DNA of 64,000 nt from Planctomycetota bacterium (GTDB taxonomy: Bacteria > Planctomycetota > UBA1135 > JACQFD01): contig JAEUHX010000057.1 in assembly GCA_016792805.1 (NCBI GenBank), positions 1 to 64,000 of the forward strand, written 5' to 3'. Made by a program: the position numbers and the translations under genes. The first letter of the stretch is position 1; the number at the start of each line of letters is the position of its first letter. The notes under the pieces were generated by a model that had not been told where the DNA came from, searched no databases, and saw only the letters and a list, made by a program, of their open reading frames with translations. Below, piece by piece: positions 40,764 to 50,794 of the stretch.

Positions 40764-43345
40764 CGCACCGTGCTCCGAAGGAGTAGCGGCTTCAGCAGAA
40801 ATGCGTACGCAACGCCGAAAACAATGAGCCACATGCCGCCCATCGCCCACTCGATGCCGGGGTCGTATACCACTCCGACCCCCGAGTAGCCGGGGAACTT
40901 GGCGTTGGCGTCCGTTTGGAAGAATCGGTAGCCGCGGTAGTAGGCGTAGTCGTTCACGCGGATCGTGGTCGTCGCATCCGGGCGCGGTTCCCACTTCCCG
41001 TCGACGAGGTCGAGGAACTCGAGCTTCGATTTCCACTCGCGCGGCATATCGGCTCGGTTCTCAAAGATGCGAATCCGGAGATTTCCCTGGGCCAGCGCCG
41101 AGTCCGCCAGCGTCGTGGCGGCAAGAACGAACTCCTCGCGCCCCTTTTCGCCTTGGATCTCGACCTTCACGGCCGGCGGTCGGCTCGCATCGAAGAAGTG
41201 CTGATCGTCGTCGGGGTCGCCGGGAATCGGCTCGATGCGCGGCACGATCGACGGTCGATCGGCGCGCTCCTCGAGCTTGAGCGTGAGGCCGCCCGCCAGC
41301 GTGGCATTGGCGCCGGGCTCCATCGCGGTCGGCTCCTCGCGGGTGCCGACATGCGCCAGCATCGCCGGCAGTCCGGGAGCCACCACGAGCCGATAGCGCT
41401 CCCGCGCCGGCGCGCGCCATGGATCGGCGTGAACCACGACCCAATAGCGCTTTCCGCCGAGGTAGAGAGCGTCTTCCGGGCGCGCGCCCGTCATGCCGTC
41501 GGTGATCCAGAGCGCGCCGCGCTTGCCGTCGGGAGAAGTGATCTCCACAAGGGCTCCTACCGCCGTCGGAGCGACGACCTCCTGCGGCATCGACTCGTAG
41601 GGCCGCACGAAGCTCCCATCGGGGCGCGGCATCTCGCGCGCATCATTGAGCGCACGGGTGATTTTGAATTGAGATTTTCCGCCGTGCGCCTCGATGTTGA
41701 ACGTCTCGCCGACTCGCACGTCTCCCGACCCTACGAGGCGCGTCGGCTCCTCGGGGGTGTCGGTTTCTGTATAGATTTCCAGCGTGCCGAATCGCTCGCC
41801 CTCGAAAGGCGCGAGGCAGCGATCCCGCTGCTCAGCCGCATTGCGCGCGCCTTCGAGGCGCACGCGGATGCCGGGCACCTGGTCGAGCGTGTGGAGGTCG
41901 GCCTCACCGGCGAACATGAGCTGGCTGAAGGCCATCTGCATGCTTGTCTGCTCAATGCCCAGGCGGACGGCCGGCCCCTGCTCCTCGAGCGCATGCTTCG
42001 CCGGCTCACCCTCTTCGCGCGTGCGCAGCTCAAACCGCACATTGGCGCGCGGCCAATGCTCGAGCACGCGGACGACGGTCTTGGGCTCCGGCTCTCCGCT
42101 CAGCAGCGACGCAAGCGACTTGCTGCTTCCCTTTTCCTCCATGCCATGCATCGGCGCATAATTGAGACCGATCTGGCGTCCTTTCCAAATCTCAAAAAAG
42201 CGATACGTGGGAAGCGTCTTCGGCTTGGGGTCATCGATGAACTCCAGGTCGAGGACGTCTCGGTAGTCGGCGCGAAATCCGGCGAGCTTGACGGCGAAGT
42301 CGGGCTGACCTCCCGTCCCGAAATAGTGCGATCTCCCGCTATAGAGCGAGAATTGGTACGACTGCTGTGGGAACCGATCGCGATCGGATGGATCGACGGA
42401 GAGCTGCGCAATTCCGCGCTGCTCATTCGCTCGCGAGTAAAGACCGCCGACGAGTGCAGTCAGCACGCCGAGGTGGCTCATCGTGAACCCGATGCGCTCG
42501 AGGCCAATCAGCGTCTTGGCGTCGGCCGCCATGGCTCCCGGCAGCCTGCGCAGGAAACCGCCCAGGGCCGGATCGCCCGAACGCCCCGCATCGGCTGCGG
42601 CCTTCGCCGCGCCGCGCCGGAACGTATTGGTGAAGACCACAATCCCAAGGAGTCCCATGAGCGCCGTGAACCAGTCGCTCGACCAAGCTCCCTTTCCGGT
42701 CGCCGTTCCGTTGAGCTGTGTGAATGTGCAGAAACGGTAGAGCCCGCGCAGCCACGATTCGTTGTTCTCCATGAACTGCCGAATCTGTCCGGTCTTGATC
42801 GAGCCGTTCGTCGCCGTCTTCATCCCGCTCTCTTCTTGGCGGGCAATGCGCGGGCCATAGCGGGCGCCGACGCGCTCGAGAGTCTTCTGCGCCTGGACGG
42901 GCACCGGATAATTGGGCATTCCGATGCCGTAGGGATGCTGGCAGTGATACAGAAAATACGAGGTCGCCCAGGCGAAATCTTCGTAGTGCTTCTCCTCGCG
43001 CTGCTCAAGCGTGAGCCGCGGGTCGAGGTATTTGTCGGGTTCTCGCGGATGGACGACGACAGCCGCCGTCGACCCGAGCAAGAAATACACGAGCACAGCC
43101 ACTCCGACTCGCACTGAGAGGAAAAACTCCAGCACGGCGCGCACCGAGAGGGCAAGAAAGCTCAGGGCCGCGATGGCACCTGTCCCGAGAGAGATCCAGT
43201 GGAGCGTCGTCGGTGAGCCCTCAAGAAACACTCGGCGGATCGGGATGCCGATTCCCCAGGCGAAGACGAGGACCAGAAAGACTGCGAAGAAGGCCGAACC
43301 CCAGCGCCACGAGTCGAGCCGGATCTTGTTGGGTGCGTCGGTCAC
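40760..43345 (-). CDS. resB: Cytochrome c biogenesis protein ResB/Ccs1-like
   Basis: About 861 residues from GTG 43345; an alternative start up to 43420 would overlap the preceding gene. Four membrane segments are visible: WGSAFFAVFLVLVFAWGI near the start, LVYFLLGSTAAVVV, a pair around WFTALMGLLGIVVFTNTF and FTMSHLGVLTALVGGLY, and MWLIVFGVAYAFLL at the end. Between them lies a large periplasmic domain with the ResB-type stretch DYAYYRGYRFFQTDANAKFPGYSGVGVVYDPG. It is longer than the usual 450-600 residues because of an expanded periplasmic region. It works with CcsA; the coupled start/stop supports a 1:1 complex. Confidence 0.88.
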   Translation of the reverse strand: MTDAPNKIRLDSWRWGSAFFAVFLVLVFAWGIGIPIRRVFLEGSPTTLHWISLGTGAIAALSFLALSVRAVLEFFLSVRVGVAVLVYFLLGSTAAVVVHPREPDKYLDPRLTLEQREEKHYEDFAWATSYFLYHCQHPYGIGMPNYPVPVQAQKTLERVGARYGPRIARQEESGMKTATNGSIKTGQIRQFMENNESWLRGLYRFCTFTQLNGTATGKGAWSSDWFTALMGLLGIVVFTNTFRRGAAKAAADAGRSGDPALGGFLRRLPGAMAADAKTLIGLERIGFTMSHLGVLTALVGGLYSRANEQRGIAQLSVDPSDRDRFPQQSYQFSLYSGRSHYFGTGGQPDFAVKLAGFRADYRDVLDLEFIDDPKPKTLPTYRFFEIWKGRQIGLNYAPMHGMEEKGSSKSLASLLSGEPEPKTVVRVLEHWPRANVRFELRTREEGEPAKHALEEQGPAVRLGIEQTSMQMAFSQLMFAGEADLHTLDQVPGIRVRLEGARNAAEQRDRCLAPFEGERFGTLEIYTETDTPEEPTRLVGSGDVRVGETFNIEAHGGKSQFKITRALNDAREMPRPDGSFVRPYESMPQEVVAPTAVGALVEITSPDGKRGALWITDGMTGARPEDALYLGGKRYWVVVHADPWRAPARERYRLVVAPGLPAMLAHVGTREEPTAMEPGANATLAGGLTLKLEERADRPSIVPRIEPIPGDPDDDQHFFDASRPPAVKVEIQGEKGREEFVLAATTLADSALAQGNLRIRIFENRADMPREWKSKLEFLDLVDGKWEPRPDATTTIRVNDYAYYRGYRFFQTDANAKFPGYSGVGVVYDPGIEWAMGGMWLIVFGVAYAFLLKPLLLRSTVR

Positions 43346-43374
43346 GGGGCGAGTCTCGGCAAGGGGAATGCCAA

Positions 43375-44460
43375 CTACCAGCGCCGACGCAGGACGTAGT
43401 CGGCGGCCCCCCGCAGGCAATCGCGGGCGCGGGAGGCGGGAAGGGCATCGAGCTCGGAGACCGCCTCGAGCCGAAGCCGTTCGGCGGTCTGGTAGGAGAG
43501 GTGGAGCGAAGCGGCGAGGTCGAACTCGCGCGCGAGCGTAGCGACGCGCCGCGGGTCGCTCTCATCGCGAAAGATCGCCTCAAGGCGGCGGCGCCCGCCA
43601 CTGTCGACGCGGCGCAGAAGATCAATGATCGGAAGTGTGATCTTCCCCTCGGCGATGTCGGTGCCGAGTGACTTGCCGACCACGTCCTCCGATCCGTCGA
43701 GGTCGAGGCAATCATCGACGATCTGGAAGGCAAGCCCGAGCTTGCGCCCGAAGCGTTCCATCGCCTGCGCGAGCGCGTCCGACGCTCCGGCGTAGTGGGC
43801 GCCGAGGAGGCAGGCCGCGGCATAGAGCTCCGCCGTCTTCGCGTCGATGGCGCGAAGATACTCTTCTTCGGTCAGGTCAAAATTGTACTTCGCGCGGCAT
43901 TGCTCGATCTCTCCGCGACAGATCGTCGCCGTCACGTCCGCGAGCACGCGCGAGCAGGTCTGGCTCTCCATTTTTGTGGAGATTCCGAAAGCGCGTGCAT
44001 AAATCCAGTCGCCGAGAAGGACGGCCGCCTGGTTGCCATGGCGGGCATTCACCGTGGGCGTTCGGCGGCGAACTTCGGCGCGATCGAGCACATCGTCGTG
44101 CACGAGCGTCGCCACGTGGATCAGCTCGACGATCGCTGCAATTTTGATGTGCTCGGCGCTCAACCCGCGGCCAATGCCGGGCCCTTCGCAGGCGCGGCCG
44201 ACGAGCAGCACGTTGGCGGCTCGAAGCCGCTTACCTCGGTAGCGATGCACCGAACCCAATACTTCGCGCACGGCTTCCGAATCGGAGTCGAGCTCGCGGA
44301 TCATGCGATCCGACGACGCATCGAGCTCCTTCGCGATGGGAGCCGTGAGCTCATGGAGCTCCACTTCGCGCACCTCGGCCGACGGGACCGCTTCCGACGG
44401 GGGTGCTGCCGACGGGACCGCGGCTCCCATCGAACCGTCGGAGTTCGGGGCCGCGCTCAC
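43375..44460 (-). CDS. Polyprenyl (all-trans) diphosphate synthase
   Basis: About 361 residues from the GTG at 44460, which overlaps the mobA stop (GTGA); the ATG at 44430 is an alternative. The first aspartate-rich motif is VATLVHDDVLD and the second LAFQIVDDCLDLDG, both DDxxD; basic residues follow in RRRTPTVNARHGNQAAVLLGDW. The chain-length region before the first motif (AAIVELIHVATL) has no bulky aromatic blocking residue, consistent with long-chain products of the octaprenyl or heptaprenyl type. The product would feed quinone or lipid-carrier synthesis. A cluster with System II cytochrome c genes fits a respiratory-chain theme. Confidence 0.92.
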   Translation of the reverse strand: MSAAPNSDGSMGAAVPSAAPPSEAVPSAEVREVELHELTAPIAKELDASSDRMIRELDSDSEAVREVLGSVHRYRGKRLRAANVLLVGRACEGPGIGRGLSAEHIKIAAIVELIHVATLVHDDVLDRAEVRRRTPTVNARHGNQAAVLLGDWIYARAFGISTKMESQTCSRVLADVTATICRGEIEQCRAKYNFDLTEEEYLRAIDAKTAELYAAACLLGAHYAGASDALAQAMERFGRKLGLAFQIVDDCLDLDGSEDVVGKSLGTDIAEGKITLPIIDLLRRVDSGGRRRLEAIFRDESDPRRVATLAREFDLAASLHLSYQTAERLRLEAVSELDALPASRARDCLRGAADYVLRRRW

Positions 44461-45158
44461 GGCTGCGCCCGCAATCCGCGGGCTCGTTCGCAGCCACGCG
44501 CCTGGTCGAGATCGGAAGGAGTATTCACGTTCAAGAAAAGTTCGGCGTTTTCTGTGATACTCGCAGCGGGCACGCGGAGCACGCACGCGCCGTCGAGAGC
44601 CGCCGGCTCGAGGGAGCCGACCGGCGCCAGCAATCGAAGCCGACGTTCTTCAACAGCTTTTCGCAGGATCCGTGCCACGCGGGGACGATACGCCGCGAGC
44701 AGCGGTTCGTCTCCACCCGAGGTCGAAGGAACCACGACATCCGCGGTGGGGTTCGAGTGGGCTAGCTCCGCCAACGCGCGCAGCGCCGAGCCCTCGACGA
44801 ACGGAAGGTCGCACGCCACAACGAGTACCGTCTCGACGTGGGAGAGCGCCTCGAGACCCGCGATGAGGCCTCCCAGGGGGCCGATCTCCTCGAAGGCATC
44901 GGGAACCGAAGGAAGCGACAGCGCGGCGTAGGGTTCCGGACGGGACGTAGCGAGGAGAACTTCGCGGGTCACCGAGCGCAGTGCGCAAAGTACCCGCGTG
45001 ATCAGGGTGGCTTCCCCCGACTCCAACGGCGTTCGAACTGCACTTCCCGCGACCTCTGACTCCGCGAGACTCATCAGCGCCTTATCTCGCCCCATGCGAC
45101 GGCTGCGCCCTCCGCAAAGCAGCAGCCCGGCGATCGAACCGTGTCCGGCAGCGTCCAC
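44457..45158 (-). CDS. mobA: Molybdenum cofactor guanylyltransferase MobA-like
   Basis: About 233 residues from the GTG at 45158. The nucleotide-binding loop is AGLLLCGGRSRRMGRDKALM, the GTP-binding signature of MobA and related nucleotidyltransferases. Other matches are VLLATSRPEPY, FEEIGPLGGLIAGLEAL, VLVVACDLPFV (the metal-binding Asp) and FLNVNTPSDLDQA near the C-terminus. MobA attaches GMP to molybdopterin to give the guanine dinucleotide cofactor. Many MGD enzymes are exported by Tat, and a tatA gene lies 50 bp upstream. Related XTP-type or MocA enzymes are less likely because of the NVNTPSDL ending. Confidence 0.88.
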   Translation of the reverse strand: MDAAGHGSIAGLLLCGGRSRRMGRDKALMSLAESEVAGSAVRTPLESGEATLITRVLCALRSVTREVLLATSRPEPYAALSLPSVPDAFEEIGPLGGLIAGLEALSHVETVLVVACDLPFVEGSALRALAELAHSNPTADVVVPSTSGGDEPLLAAYRPRVARILRKAVEERRLRLLAPVGSLEPAALDGACVLRVPAASITENAELFLNVNTPSDLDQARGCERARGLRAQP

Positions 45159-45208
45159 GGCGGATCGGTGCTCTGGGATCAAACCCCGCGATCGGTCGCG
45201 GCGATCCC

Positions 45209-45412
45209 TTACGACTTGGCGGCGGAATCGGCCTTGTCTTTTTCGGCCTTGCGAAGCTCTTCCTCGCCTTCGCGAAGCCCCTTCTTGAACTCCGAGACGC
45301 CCTTGCCGAGGTTGCGCATGGTGTCGGGAATTCGCGAGGCCCCGAAGAGCAGCAGGGCGATCACAAGAACGATCAGTATCTGCGTCGGAGAGTCGAAGAG
45401 TGCGACGATCAT
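45209..45412 (-). CDS. tatA: Twin-arginine translocase subunit TatA/E
   Basis: 67 residues from ATG 45412. A short N-terminal membrane helix (TQILIVLVIALLLFGASRIPDTMRNLG) contains the hinge Phe-Gly, followed by an amphipathic helix (KGVSEFKKGLREGEEELRKAEK), the defining TatA layout. It oligomerises in the inner membrane to form the pore for folded Tat substrates. No tatB or tatC is adjacent. It is the first gene of the probable tatA-mobA-prenyl synthase-resB-ccsA-rhomboid unit. Too short to have Ser/Lys-rich TatB features. Confidence 0.93.
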   Translation of the reverse strand: MIVALFDSPTQILIVLVIALLLFGASRIPDTMRNLGKGVSEFKKGLREGEEELRKAEKDKADSAAKS

Positions 45413-45500
45413 CGGAGTGGCCTTTCGGTAAAGAGGCGCCCGCGTCGAGAGCCAACGCTTGGAAAAGATGTTACGCCGCAGCAGGCAACCCAGAAAGGCG

Positions 45501-45517
45501 CCCGCTTTGGAGGCGGG
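45501..45517 (-). terminator. Weak stem-loop downstream of sucD
   Basis: CCCGC-TTTGGAG-GCGGG lies about 40 bases past the sucD stop codon, inside the 144-bp gap before tatA. A 5-bp stem with no T-tract is weak evidence for a terminator. Confidence 0.35.
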
Positions 45518-45556
45518 ATGCTGCGCCATGGGCCGCACCCCGCGAGTCGGTCGTCC

Positions 45557-46504
45557 TCAGCCGCGCAGCTTGGCGATCATTCCCTTCCGCGTGAGAAGCG
45601 CTTCCATGGTGGATCCGATGGCCGAGGGGTTTGGAGCCATGGCCACTCCGGCGGCCTGGAGAGCAGCCACCTTCTCGGCGGCCGTCCCCTTTCCACCCGC
45701 GATGATGGCGCCTGCGTGTCCCATGCGCTTGCCTGGGGGTGCCGTCGTCCCGGCGATGAAGCCCACCACGGGCTTCGTGCAGCCGCCGCTCTGAATGAGC
45801 GCCGCAGCCTCTTCCTCCGCGGAGCCGCCGATTTCACCAATCATGACGATGGCATCGGTGTTGGGATCCGCTTGGAAGGCCGACAGGACGTCGACGAATT
45901 GTGTGCCGTTGACGGGATCGCCGCCGATGCCGACGCAGGTCGACTGGCCGAGCCCGAGCGAGGTGAGCTGCCAGACGGCTTCATAAGTGAGAGTGCCCGA
46001 GCGGGAAACCACGCCCACGCGCCCCGGCTTGTGGATGTAGCCGGGCATGATTCCGATTTTGCAGCCGGGGAAGTCCACACCGTGGGTCTTGCCGCCGGGA
46101 GTAATGACTCCGGGGCAGTTGGGGCCGATCAGCCGCGAGGGCTTGCCCGCGAGCGACTGCTTGACCCGAACCATGTCAAGGATCGGAATGCCTTCAGTAA
46201 TGGCAACAATCAGCTCGATGCCGGCCGCGGCGGCTTCACAAATCGCGTCGGCGGCGAAGGCCGCCGGAACATAAATCACGCTGGCCTTCGCGCCTGTCGC
46301 ACGAACGGCCGCGTCCACCGTGTCGAACACAGGGAGCTTCGCGCCGCTCTTCTCGCCGGTCCACGAGGTGCCGCCCTTGCCGGGCGTCACGCCGCCCACC
46401 ATGCGCGTGCCGTAGAGGCAGGCCTGATCGGTGTGAAACGTACCGTTGGCGCCGGTGATGCCTTGGCAAATCACCGGTGTATCGCCTTGAACGAAAATGC
46501 TCAC
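45557..46504 (-). CDS. sucD: Succinate--CoA ligase (ADP/GDP-forming) subunit alpha
   Basis: 315 residues. The CoA-binding Rossmann domain has [35 protein letters not shown]. The phosphohistidine is expected in [17 protein letters not shown] sequence, here [48 protein letters not shown] and [25 protein letters not shown] are all canonical. With SucC it interconverts succinyl-CoA and succinate with nucleotide triphosphate formation in the TCA cycle. The GTG start overlaps the sucC stop (GTGA at 46501-46504). Confidence 0.97.
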   Translation of the reverse strand: MSIFVQGDTPVICQGITGANGTFHTDQACLYGTRMVGGVTPGKGGTSWTGEKSGAKLPVFDTVDAAVRATGAKASVIYVPAAFAADAICEAAAAGIELIVAITEGIPILDMVRVKQSLAGKPSRLIGPNCPGVITPGGKTHGVDFPGCKIGIMPGYIHKPGRVGVVSRSGTLTYEAVWQLTSLGLGQSTCVGIGGDPVNGTQFVDVLSAFQADPNTDAIVMIGEIGGSAEEEAAALIQSGGCTKPVVGFIAGTTAPPGKRMGHAGAIIAGGKGTAAEKVAALQAAGVAMAPNPSAIGSTMEALLTRKGMIAKLRG

Positions 46505-47673
46505 TTCCGGCCTCCCTTGACGAGCCCACAGATTTTTGATGCGGCTTCGTCGAGCGACGCGGCCGGAGTGATCGCGAGACCACTATTCTTGAGAATTTCA
46601 CGCCCGCGCTCGACGTTCGTTCCTTCGAGGCGGACCACCAGCGGAACTGCAAGTTTGACTTCTCGAGCCGCCGCCACCACGCCTTCGGCGATCATGTCGC
46701 ACTTGGCGATACCGCCAAAAATATTGACCAAGATTCCTTGGACGTTGGTGTCGGAGATCAGAATCTTGAACGCGGCGGCCACCTTCTCTTTTGTGGCGCC
46801 GCCGCCGACGTCGAGGAAGTTGGCCGGCGAGCCGCCGTGGAGCTGAATCGTGTCCATGGTGGCCATGGCGAGACCGGCGCCGTTCACCATGCAGCCGATG
46901 TTGCCCTCGAGCGCGATATAGCTGAGGTCATATTTCGAAGCCTCGATCTCCTTGGGATCCTCCTCATTCTTGTCGCGATAACCCGCGAGATCGGTGTGGC
47001 GGTAGAGGGCGTTCGCGTCAAAATTGATCTTCGCGTCGAGCGCGAGGACCTGCCCGTCTTTTGTGGTCACAAGCGGGTTGATCTCCGCGATCGAGCAGTC
47101 GAGATCGACGTAGGCGCGCGCGAGCGCCTGGAACATCTTGCTCGCCTTGCCGATCAGCTCGGCGGGAATGCCAATGCCGAAGGCCAGGCGGCGAGCCTGG
47201 TAGCCCCAGAGCCCGTCGCCCGGCAGGAACGCCTCGCGCAGGATCTTCTCGGGGTGCTTGGCTGCGACTTCCTCGATCTCCATGCCGCCTTCGGACGACG
47301 CCATCATCACGGGGAGCCCGAGACGGCGATCGAGCGCGATGCCGGCGTAGAACTCGCGGTCGATGGAGCTGCCCTTCTCGACCCAGACCGTGTGCACGAC
47401 GCGCCCCTGGGGGCCGGTCTGATGAGTAATGAGTGCCTTTCCGAGCATGCCGGCAGCCGCGGCTCGAGCCTCTTCGGCCGACCGCACGACCTTCACGCCG
47501 CCCGCCTTTCCGCGGCCTCCGGCGTGGATTTGTGCCTTCACGACGGAGATGGGCGAGCCGAGCTCATGATAGGCCGAGGCCGCCTCGTCGGCCGTACGCG
47601 CCGTGCGCCCTTCCGGCACCGGCACGCCCATCCGCTTCAGCAGCTCTTTGGCTTGGTATTCGTGGATCTTCAT
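46501..47673 (-). CDS. sucC: Succinate--CoA ligase subunit beta
   Basis: 390 residues from ATG 47673 ([22 protein letters not shown], the standard opening). The ATP-grasp domain has [18 protein letters not shown] and later [15 protein letters not shown]; the C-terminal half has [37 protein letters not shown] and [19 protein letters not shown]. It binds nucleotide and succinate and forms the heterodimer with SucD. Upstream, 68 bp separate it from the divergent dCTP deaminase gene, so its promoter lies there. Confidence 0.98.
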   Translation of the reverse strand: MKIHEYQAKELLKRMGVPVPEGRTARTADEAASAYHELGSPISVVKAQIHAGGRGKAGGVKVVRSAEEARAAAAGMLGKALITHQTGPQGRVVHTVWVEKGSSIDREFYAGIALDRRLGLPVMMASSEGGMEIEEVAAKHPEKILREAFLPGDGLWGYQARRLAFGIGIPAELIGKASKMFQALARAYVDLDCSIAEINPLVTTKDGQVLALDAKINFDANALYRHTDLAGYRDKNEEDPKEIEASKYDLSYIALEGNIGCMVNGAGLAMATMDTIQLHGGSPANFLDVGGGATKEKVAAAFKILISDTNVQGILVNIFGGIAKCDMIAEGVVAAAREVKLAVPLVVRLEGTNVERGREILKNSGLAITPAASLDEAASKICGLVKGGRK

Positions 47674-47741
47674 GGAGGGAGAAATCGGGTGCGCGCCGGC
47701 GAAGCGCCGGGGCGCGGGCGGAGGAGTGTACGTTCGGCCCC

Positions 47742-48959
47742 ATGGGAGATCGAAGGGGCGGGCGCCTTCCGCCCACCGCGCGAGGCCGTCACACTGCTCG
47801 CGCTTTGACCGCACCTACGCAATCGAACGACGGCATCCTCGTCGACACGGAGCTTCGCGCACTCGTAGCGCGCGGCGTCGTCCGCTCGGAGCGCCCGGTG
47901 GAGCCGGGGCAGATTCAGCCGGCGTCCCTCGACCTGCGGCTCGGCGCCGTAGCGCATCGCATCCGCGCGGGGTTTCTTCCCGAGGAAGAGACGGTCCACG
48001 AACGGTTGGCAGAGCTCGAGAGCGAACGATTCGACCTCGAGCGCGGAGCCGTCTTGGAGCCGGGTGGGATTTATCTCATTCCGCTGCTGGAGAGCCTGTC
48101 GCTGCCGCCGGAGCTCTCGGCCCGAAGCAACCCGAAGTCGACGACGGGTCGGCTCGATCTCTTCACGCGCGTGCTCGTCGATCGCAACGCGCGGTTCGAT
48201 GACGTGCCAGGCGGCTATAGCGGCTCGCTCTTCATCGAAGTGGCGCCGCGGTCGTTTCCGGTCCGTGTTCGAACGGGCGATCGGCTGACCCAGCAGCGCT
48301 TCTACCGAGGCGACTCGGCGCTGAGCGATCGGGAGCTGCGCTCCCTGGCGGAGCGGGAGCCGCTGGCCTTCAGCGAGCGTGGCGAGGCGATCGCCCCCGA
48401 CCGGCTCCTCTTCGATGGCGAGGGGGGCATCGTCTACCGGCTCCAGCTCGGCGGCACCGACCCCGTCGGCTACCGCGCGCGCCGCTACACCGGAGTCGTC
48501 GACCTGGCGCGCGAGCGCGCCCACGATCCGGCGGAATATTGGGATCCGATCTACGCCAAGCGTGGCGCCGTGCTGATGGAGCCCGAGCAATTCTACATTT
48601 TCGCGTCGAAGGAGCGCCTGCGCGTGCCCCCCGGCTACGCCGCCGAGATGCTGCCGATCGATGTGGGCGTCGGCGAGCTGCGGACCAACTACGCCGGCTT
48701 TTTCGACCCGGGCTTCGGCGATGCGCCGGCAGGCGCTCCGGCGGGGACGCCGGCGATCCTCGAGGTGCGCCCGCACGACGTCCCCTTCCTCGTGGAAGAC
48801 CGTCAGGTGTTCTTCCGCCTCAAGTATTTCCGATGTACGAGCCAGCCGGAGCAGCGATACGGCGTCGGTTCCCTGGGCTCGCACTACGCCTCCCAGCGGC
48901 TCGCCCTCGCCAAGCAGTTCCTCGAGCCGGCCGCCCGTCCCCACAAACCTCCGACCTAG
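47742..48959 (+). CDS. 2'-deoxycytidine 5'-triphosphate deaminase (DCD family)
   Basis: 405 residues if it starts at ATG 47742; the first 20 are Arg-rich and less conserved, so a later start such as the TTG near 47805 is possible. It is much longer than single-domain Dcd (about 190) and matches the duplicated dUTPase-fold family. Motifs are [40 protein letters not shown] and [29 protein letters not shown]. The second half has [42 protein letters not shown]. It deaminates dCTP to dUTP for dTMP synthesis. It leads a plus-strand run with the two carboxypeptidase-regulatory-like genes, though function does not obviously connect them. Confidence 0.93.
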   Translation: MGDRRGGRLPPTARGRHTARALTAPTQSNDGILVDTELRALVARGVVRSERPVEPGQIQPASLDLRLGAVAHRIRAGFLPEEETVHERLAELESERFDLERGAVLEPGGIYLIPLLESLSLPPELSARSNPKSTTGRLDLFTRVLVDRNARFDDVPGGYSGSLFIEVAPRSFPVRVRTGDRLTQQRFYRGDSALSDRELRSLAEREPLAFSERGEAIAPDRLLFDGEGGIVYRLQLGGTDPVGYRARRYTGVVDLARERAHDPAEYWDPIYAKRGAVLMEPEQFYIFASKERLRVPPGYAAEMLPIDVGVGELRTNYAGFFDPGFGDAPAGAPAGTPAILEVRPHDVPFLVEDRQVFFRLKYFRCTSQPEQRYGVGSLGSHYASQRLALAKQFLEPAARPHKPPT

Positions 48960-48971
48960 TAACCACGATCG

Positions 48972-50687
48972 ATGCGCCTCGAGCCGCAAGAGCATCACCC
49001 CAAGGGATTCCGGCTCGCAGCGCTCGAAGGTCGCGCGGGGAATTGGGTTCGTTTAGTGGTCTTGCTGGGCGGCATTCTGGCGGTGGGGCACGCTGCGCGA
49101 AAATTGGCTTTTGCGTTGAAGGAAGCAAAGATCGCCGACCAATTCGACGCAGTGCTGCGGGAGGAGGAGCGCCGTGCGTTGCCGGCCCGCGCGCTCGTCG
49201 CTTCGGCGGGCTATCCGCTTCCAGTTCCCGGAGCGCCCTCGCCGCTTGCTCCGAGTGAAGCGGTCACCCTTCGCGGAAAGGTCGTTTCTTCGTCCGGAGC
49301 GCCCTGCGCCGGCGCTCGCGCGGAGATCCGCGCCGACCGCTCCGCCCCCCCTTGGGTTACCACAATAACGGACGCCCGGGGGAATTTTGAGTTCACGGGG
49401 CTGGCTCCTGGGCTGCGCGCCGGTGTATGGATTGAGATCGAGGGGCCGGCTCCTCGATCGTTATGGATTGAATCCATTCCCAATGGACTGCCCGGCACGA
49501 TCTGCCCGCTCGGCACCCTGGAGCCGGCCGAGGGAGTGGTATCCACAAATACGAGAACGGCCCGCGACGATTCGGCGGGCGCAGCGCGGGCTCGAGCTTG
49601 GCTCGATGTGCAGCAAAAGGGAATGGAGCCGCCGGGTGAGACGCCCGTCAGGGAAGGCCTCTCCGTCGTGCTCGTCGACGAGCAGAGCGGTGCGCCGGTC
49701 GAGGGCCGTGTGCTTCTTGATCTGTACAGCTCTGGAGTTTCGGCAGTCGCTGATCGAGGTCGGTTCGCCACAATTCCCGAGGGCGAGCATCGGCTCCTCG
49801 CTCTGGCGCCGGGTTACCTCCCCCGCGCCATCGATCTGGCGGCACCGCTGCGCGGCCCGATGCCGATCGAAGTGCGCCTTTCGGAGGCGGCCTCGGTGCG
49901 CCTGCGACTCGAGGATCCCGAGAGTCGGCTCGGCGGCGTTGCAGGCGTCCGCATCACGACCGGCTCCGGCAAGTCGGCCACGGTCGCCCTCAGCAGCGGC
50001 CAGGAGCTGAACCTGAACTCGCTGCCGCCGGGACCCGTGCGGTTCGAGCTGCTCGTCGAGGAGCGCCTCGCGGGACGAAGCGAGCTTTCGACGGCTTCGC
50101 TGCGACGCAGCGGCGTTGAAATCGCCCGCGAGCTCGTGGCCGGCTCAAAGAATGCACGCGTTGTGTTCCACCCGCCCAAGGCTTCGGCGCCATGGGTCCA
50201 GTGCGGCGGGAAGGCGGAACCGGGGAGCTGGATTGTCCGTGCCGGCGCCCACCTCGATGAGCCCGGAAGCTATTGCGGCGTTTCTTCGAACGGCCGCTGG
50301 CAGCTCGGCGCCCCTTTGGGTTCGACGCTCTGGGTATGCCGTGGCCCGCTGCGGCAGCTGGAGCCGAGCGCAACGCTCCGAGCCGGCACGCCACCCGACG
50401 CGCTCGCGACTTGGTCCGCCACCGTGCGGCTCGCAGCTATGGGCCGGGGCAACCGAGAATCGCGGGCCCGAGAGATCGTCGTCCGCTGTCCCGATGGGCC
50501 ATTGCGGACGCTCGAGTGGCGCGCCCCGATCGATCCACAGGGCACGGCTCTGATGGCGGGGCTTCCAGCAGGGGCGCCGTTCCTCGTGTTTGCCGCCGAC
50601 GAGGACGCACTCCCGGTCGGCGAGCCGGTCGTCGTGGAGCCGCGAGAAGGCGAGCAGCGACTCATCACGCTTTCGTTGGAAAGCTGA
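48972..50687 (+). CDS. Membrane-anchored carboxypeptidase-regulatory-like domain protein
   Basis: 571 residues. One N-terminal membrane anchor (WVRLVVLLGGILAVGHAA) is followed by an extracytoplasmic, beta-rich, Pro/Gly-rich region. Clear carboxypeptidase-regulatory-like (CarboxypepD_reg) units include VTLRGKVVSSSGAPCAGARAEI with TDARGNFEFTGLAPG, and LSVVLVDEQSGAPVEGRVLLDL. Later units are degenerate. There is no catalytic domain. Such proteins are usually structural or adhesive components of the envelope. It is followed after 107 bp by a longer protein of the same type. Confidence 0.78.
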   Translation: MRLEPQEHHPKGFRLAALEGRAGNWVRLVVLLGGILAVGHAARKLAFALKEAKIADQFDAVLREEERRALPARALVASAGYPLPVPGAPSPLAPSEAVTLRGKVVSSSGAPCAGARAEIRADRSAPPWVTTITDARGNFEFTGLAPGLRAGVWIEIEGPAPRSLWIESIPNGLPGTICPLGTLEPAEGVVSTNTRTARDDSAGAARARAWLDVQQKGMEPPGETPVREGLSVVLVDEQSGAPVEGRVLLDLYSSGVSAVADRGRFATIPEGEHRLLALAPGYLPRAIDLAAPLRGPMPIEVRLSEAASVRLRLEDPESRLGGVAGVRITTGSGKSATVALSSGQELNLNSLPPGPVRFELLVEERLAGRSELSTASLRRSGVEIARELVAGSKNARVVFHPPKASAPWVQCGGKAEPGSWIVRAGAHLDEPGSYCGVSSNGRWQLGAPLGSTLWVCRGPLRQLEPSATLRAGTPPDALATWSATVRLAAMGRGNRESRAREIVVRCPDGPLRTLEWRAPIDPQGTALMAGLPAGAPFLVFAADEDALPVGEPVVVEPREGEQRLITLSLES

Positions 50688-50794
50688 GTTCGCGTCGGCG
50701 CGTGCGCCGTGGGAAAATTCAACTAACGTGGCCGCGCGGGCTTCGTCGTCTACTGGTTGCCCGCCCTCCCCGAGCCACTGCAGGAGTCTGCCCC

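Noticed and set aside
40916..43117. Long plus-strand open frame opposite resB
   Set aside because: Antisense shadow: biased Arg/Leu/Glu composition and no domain.
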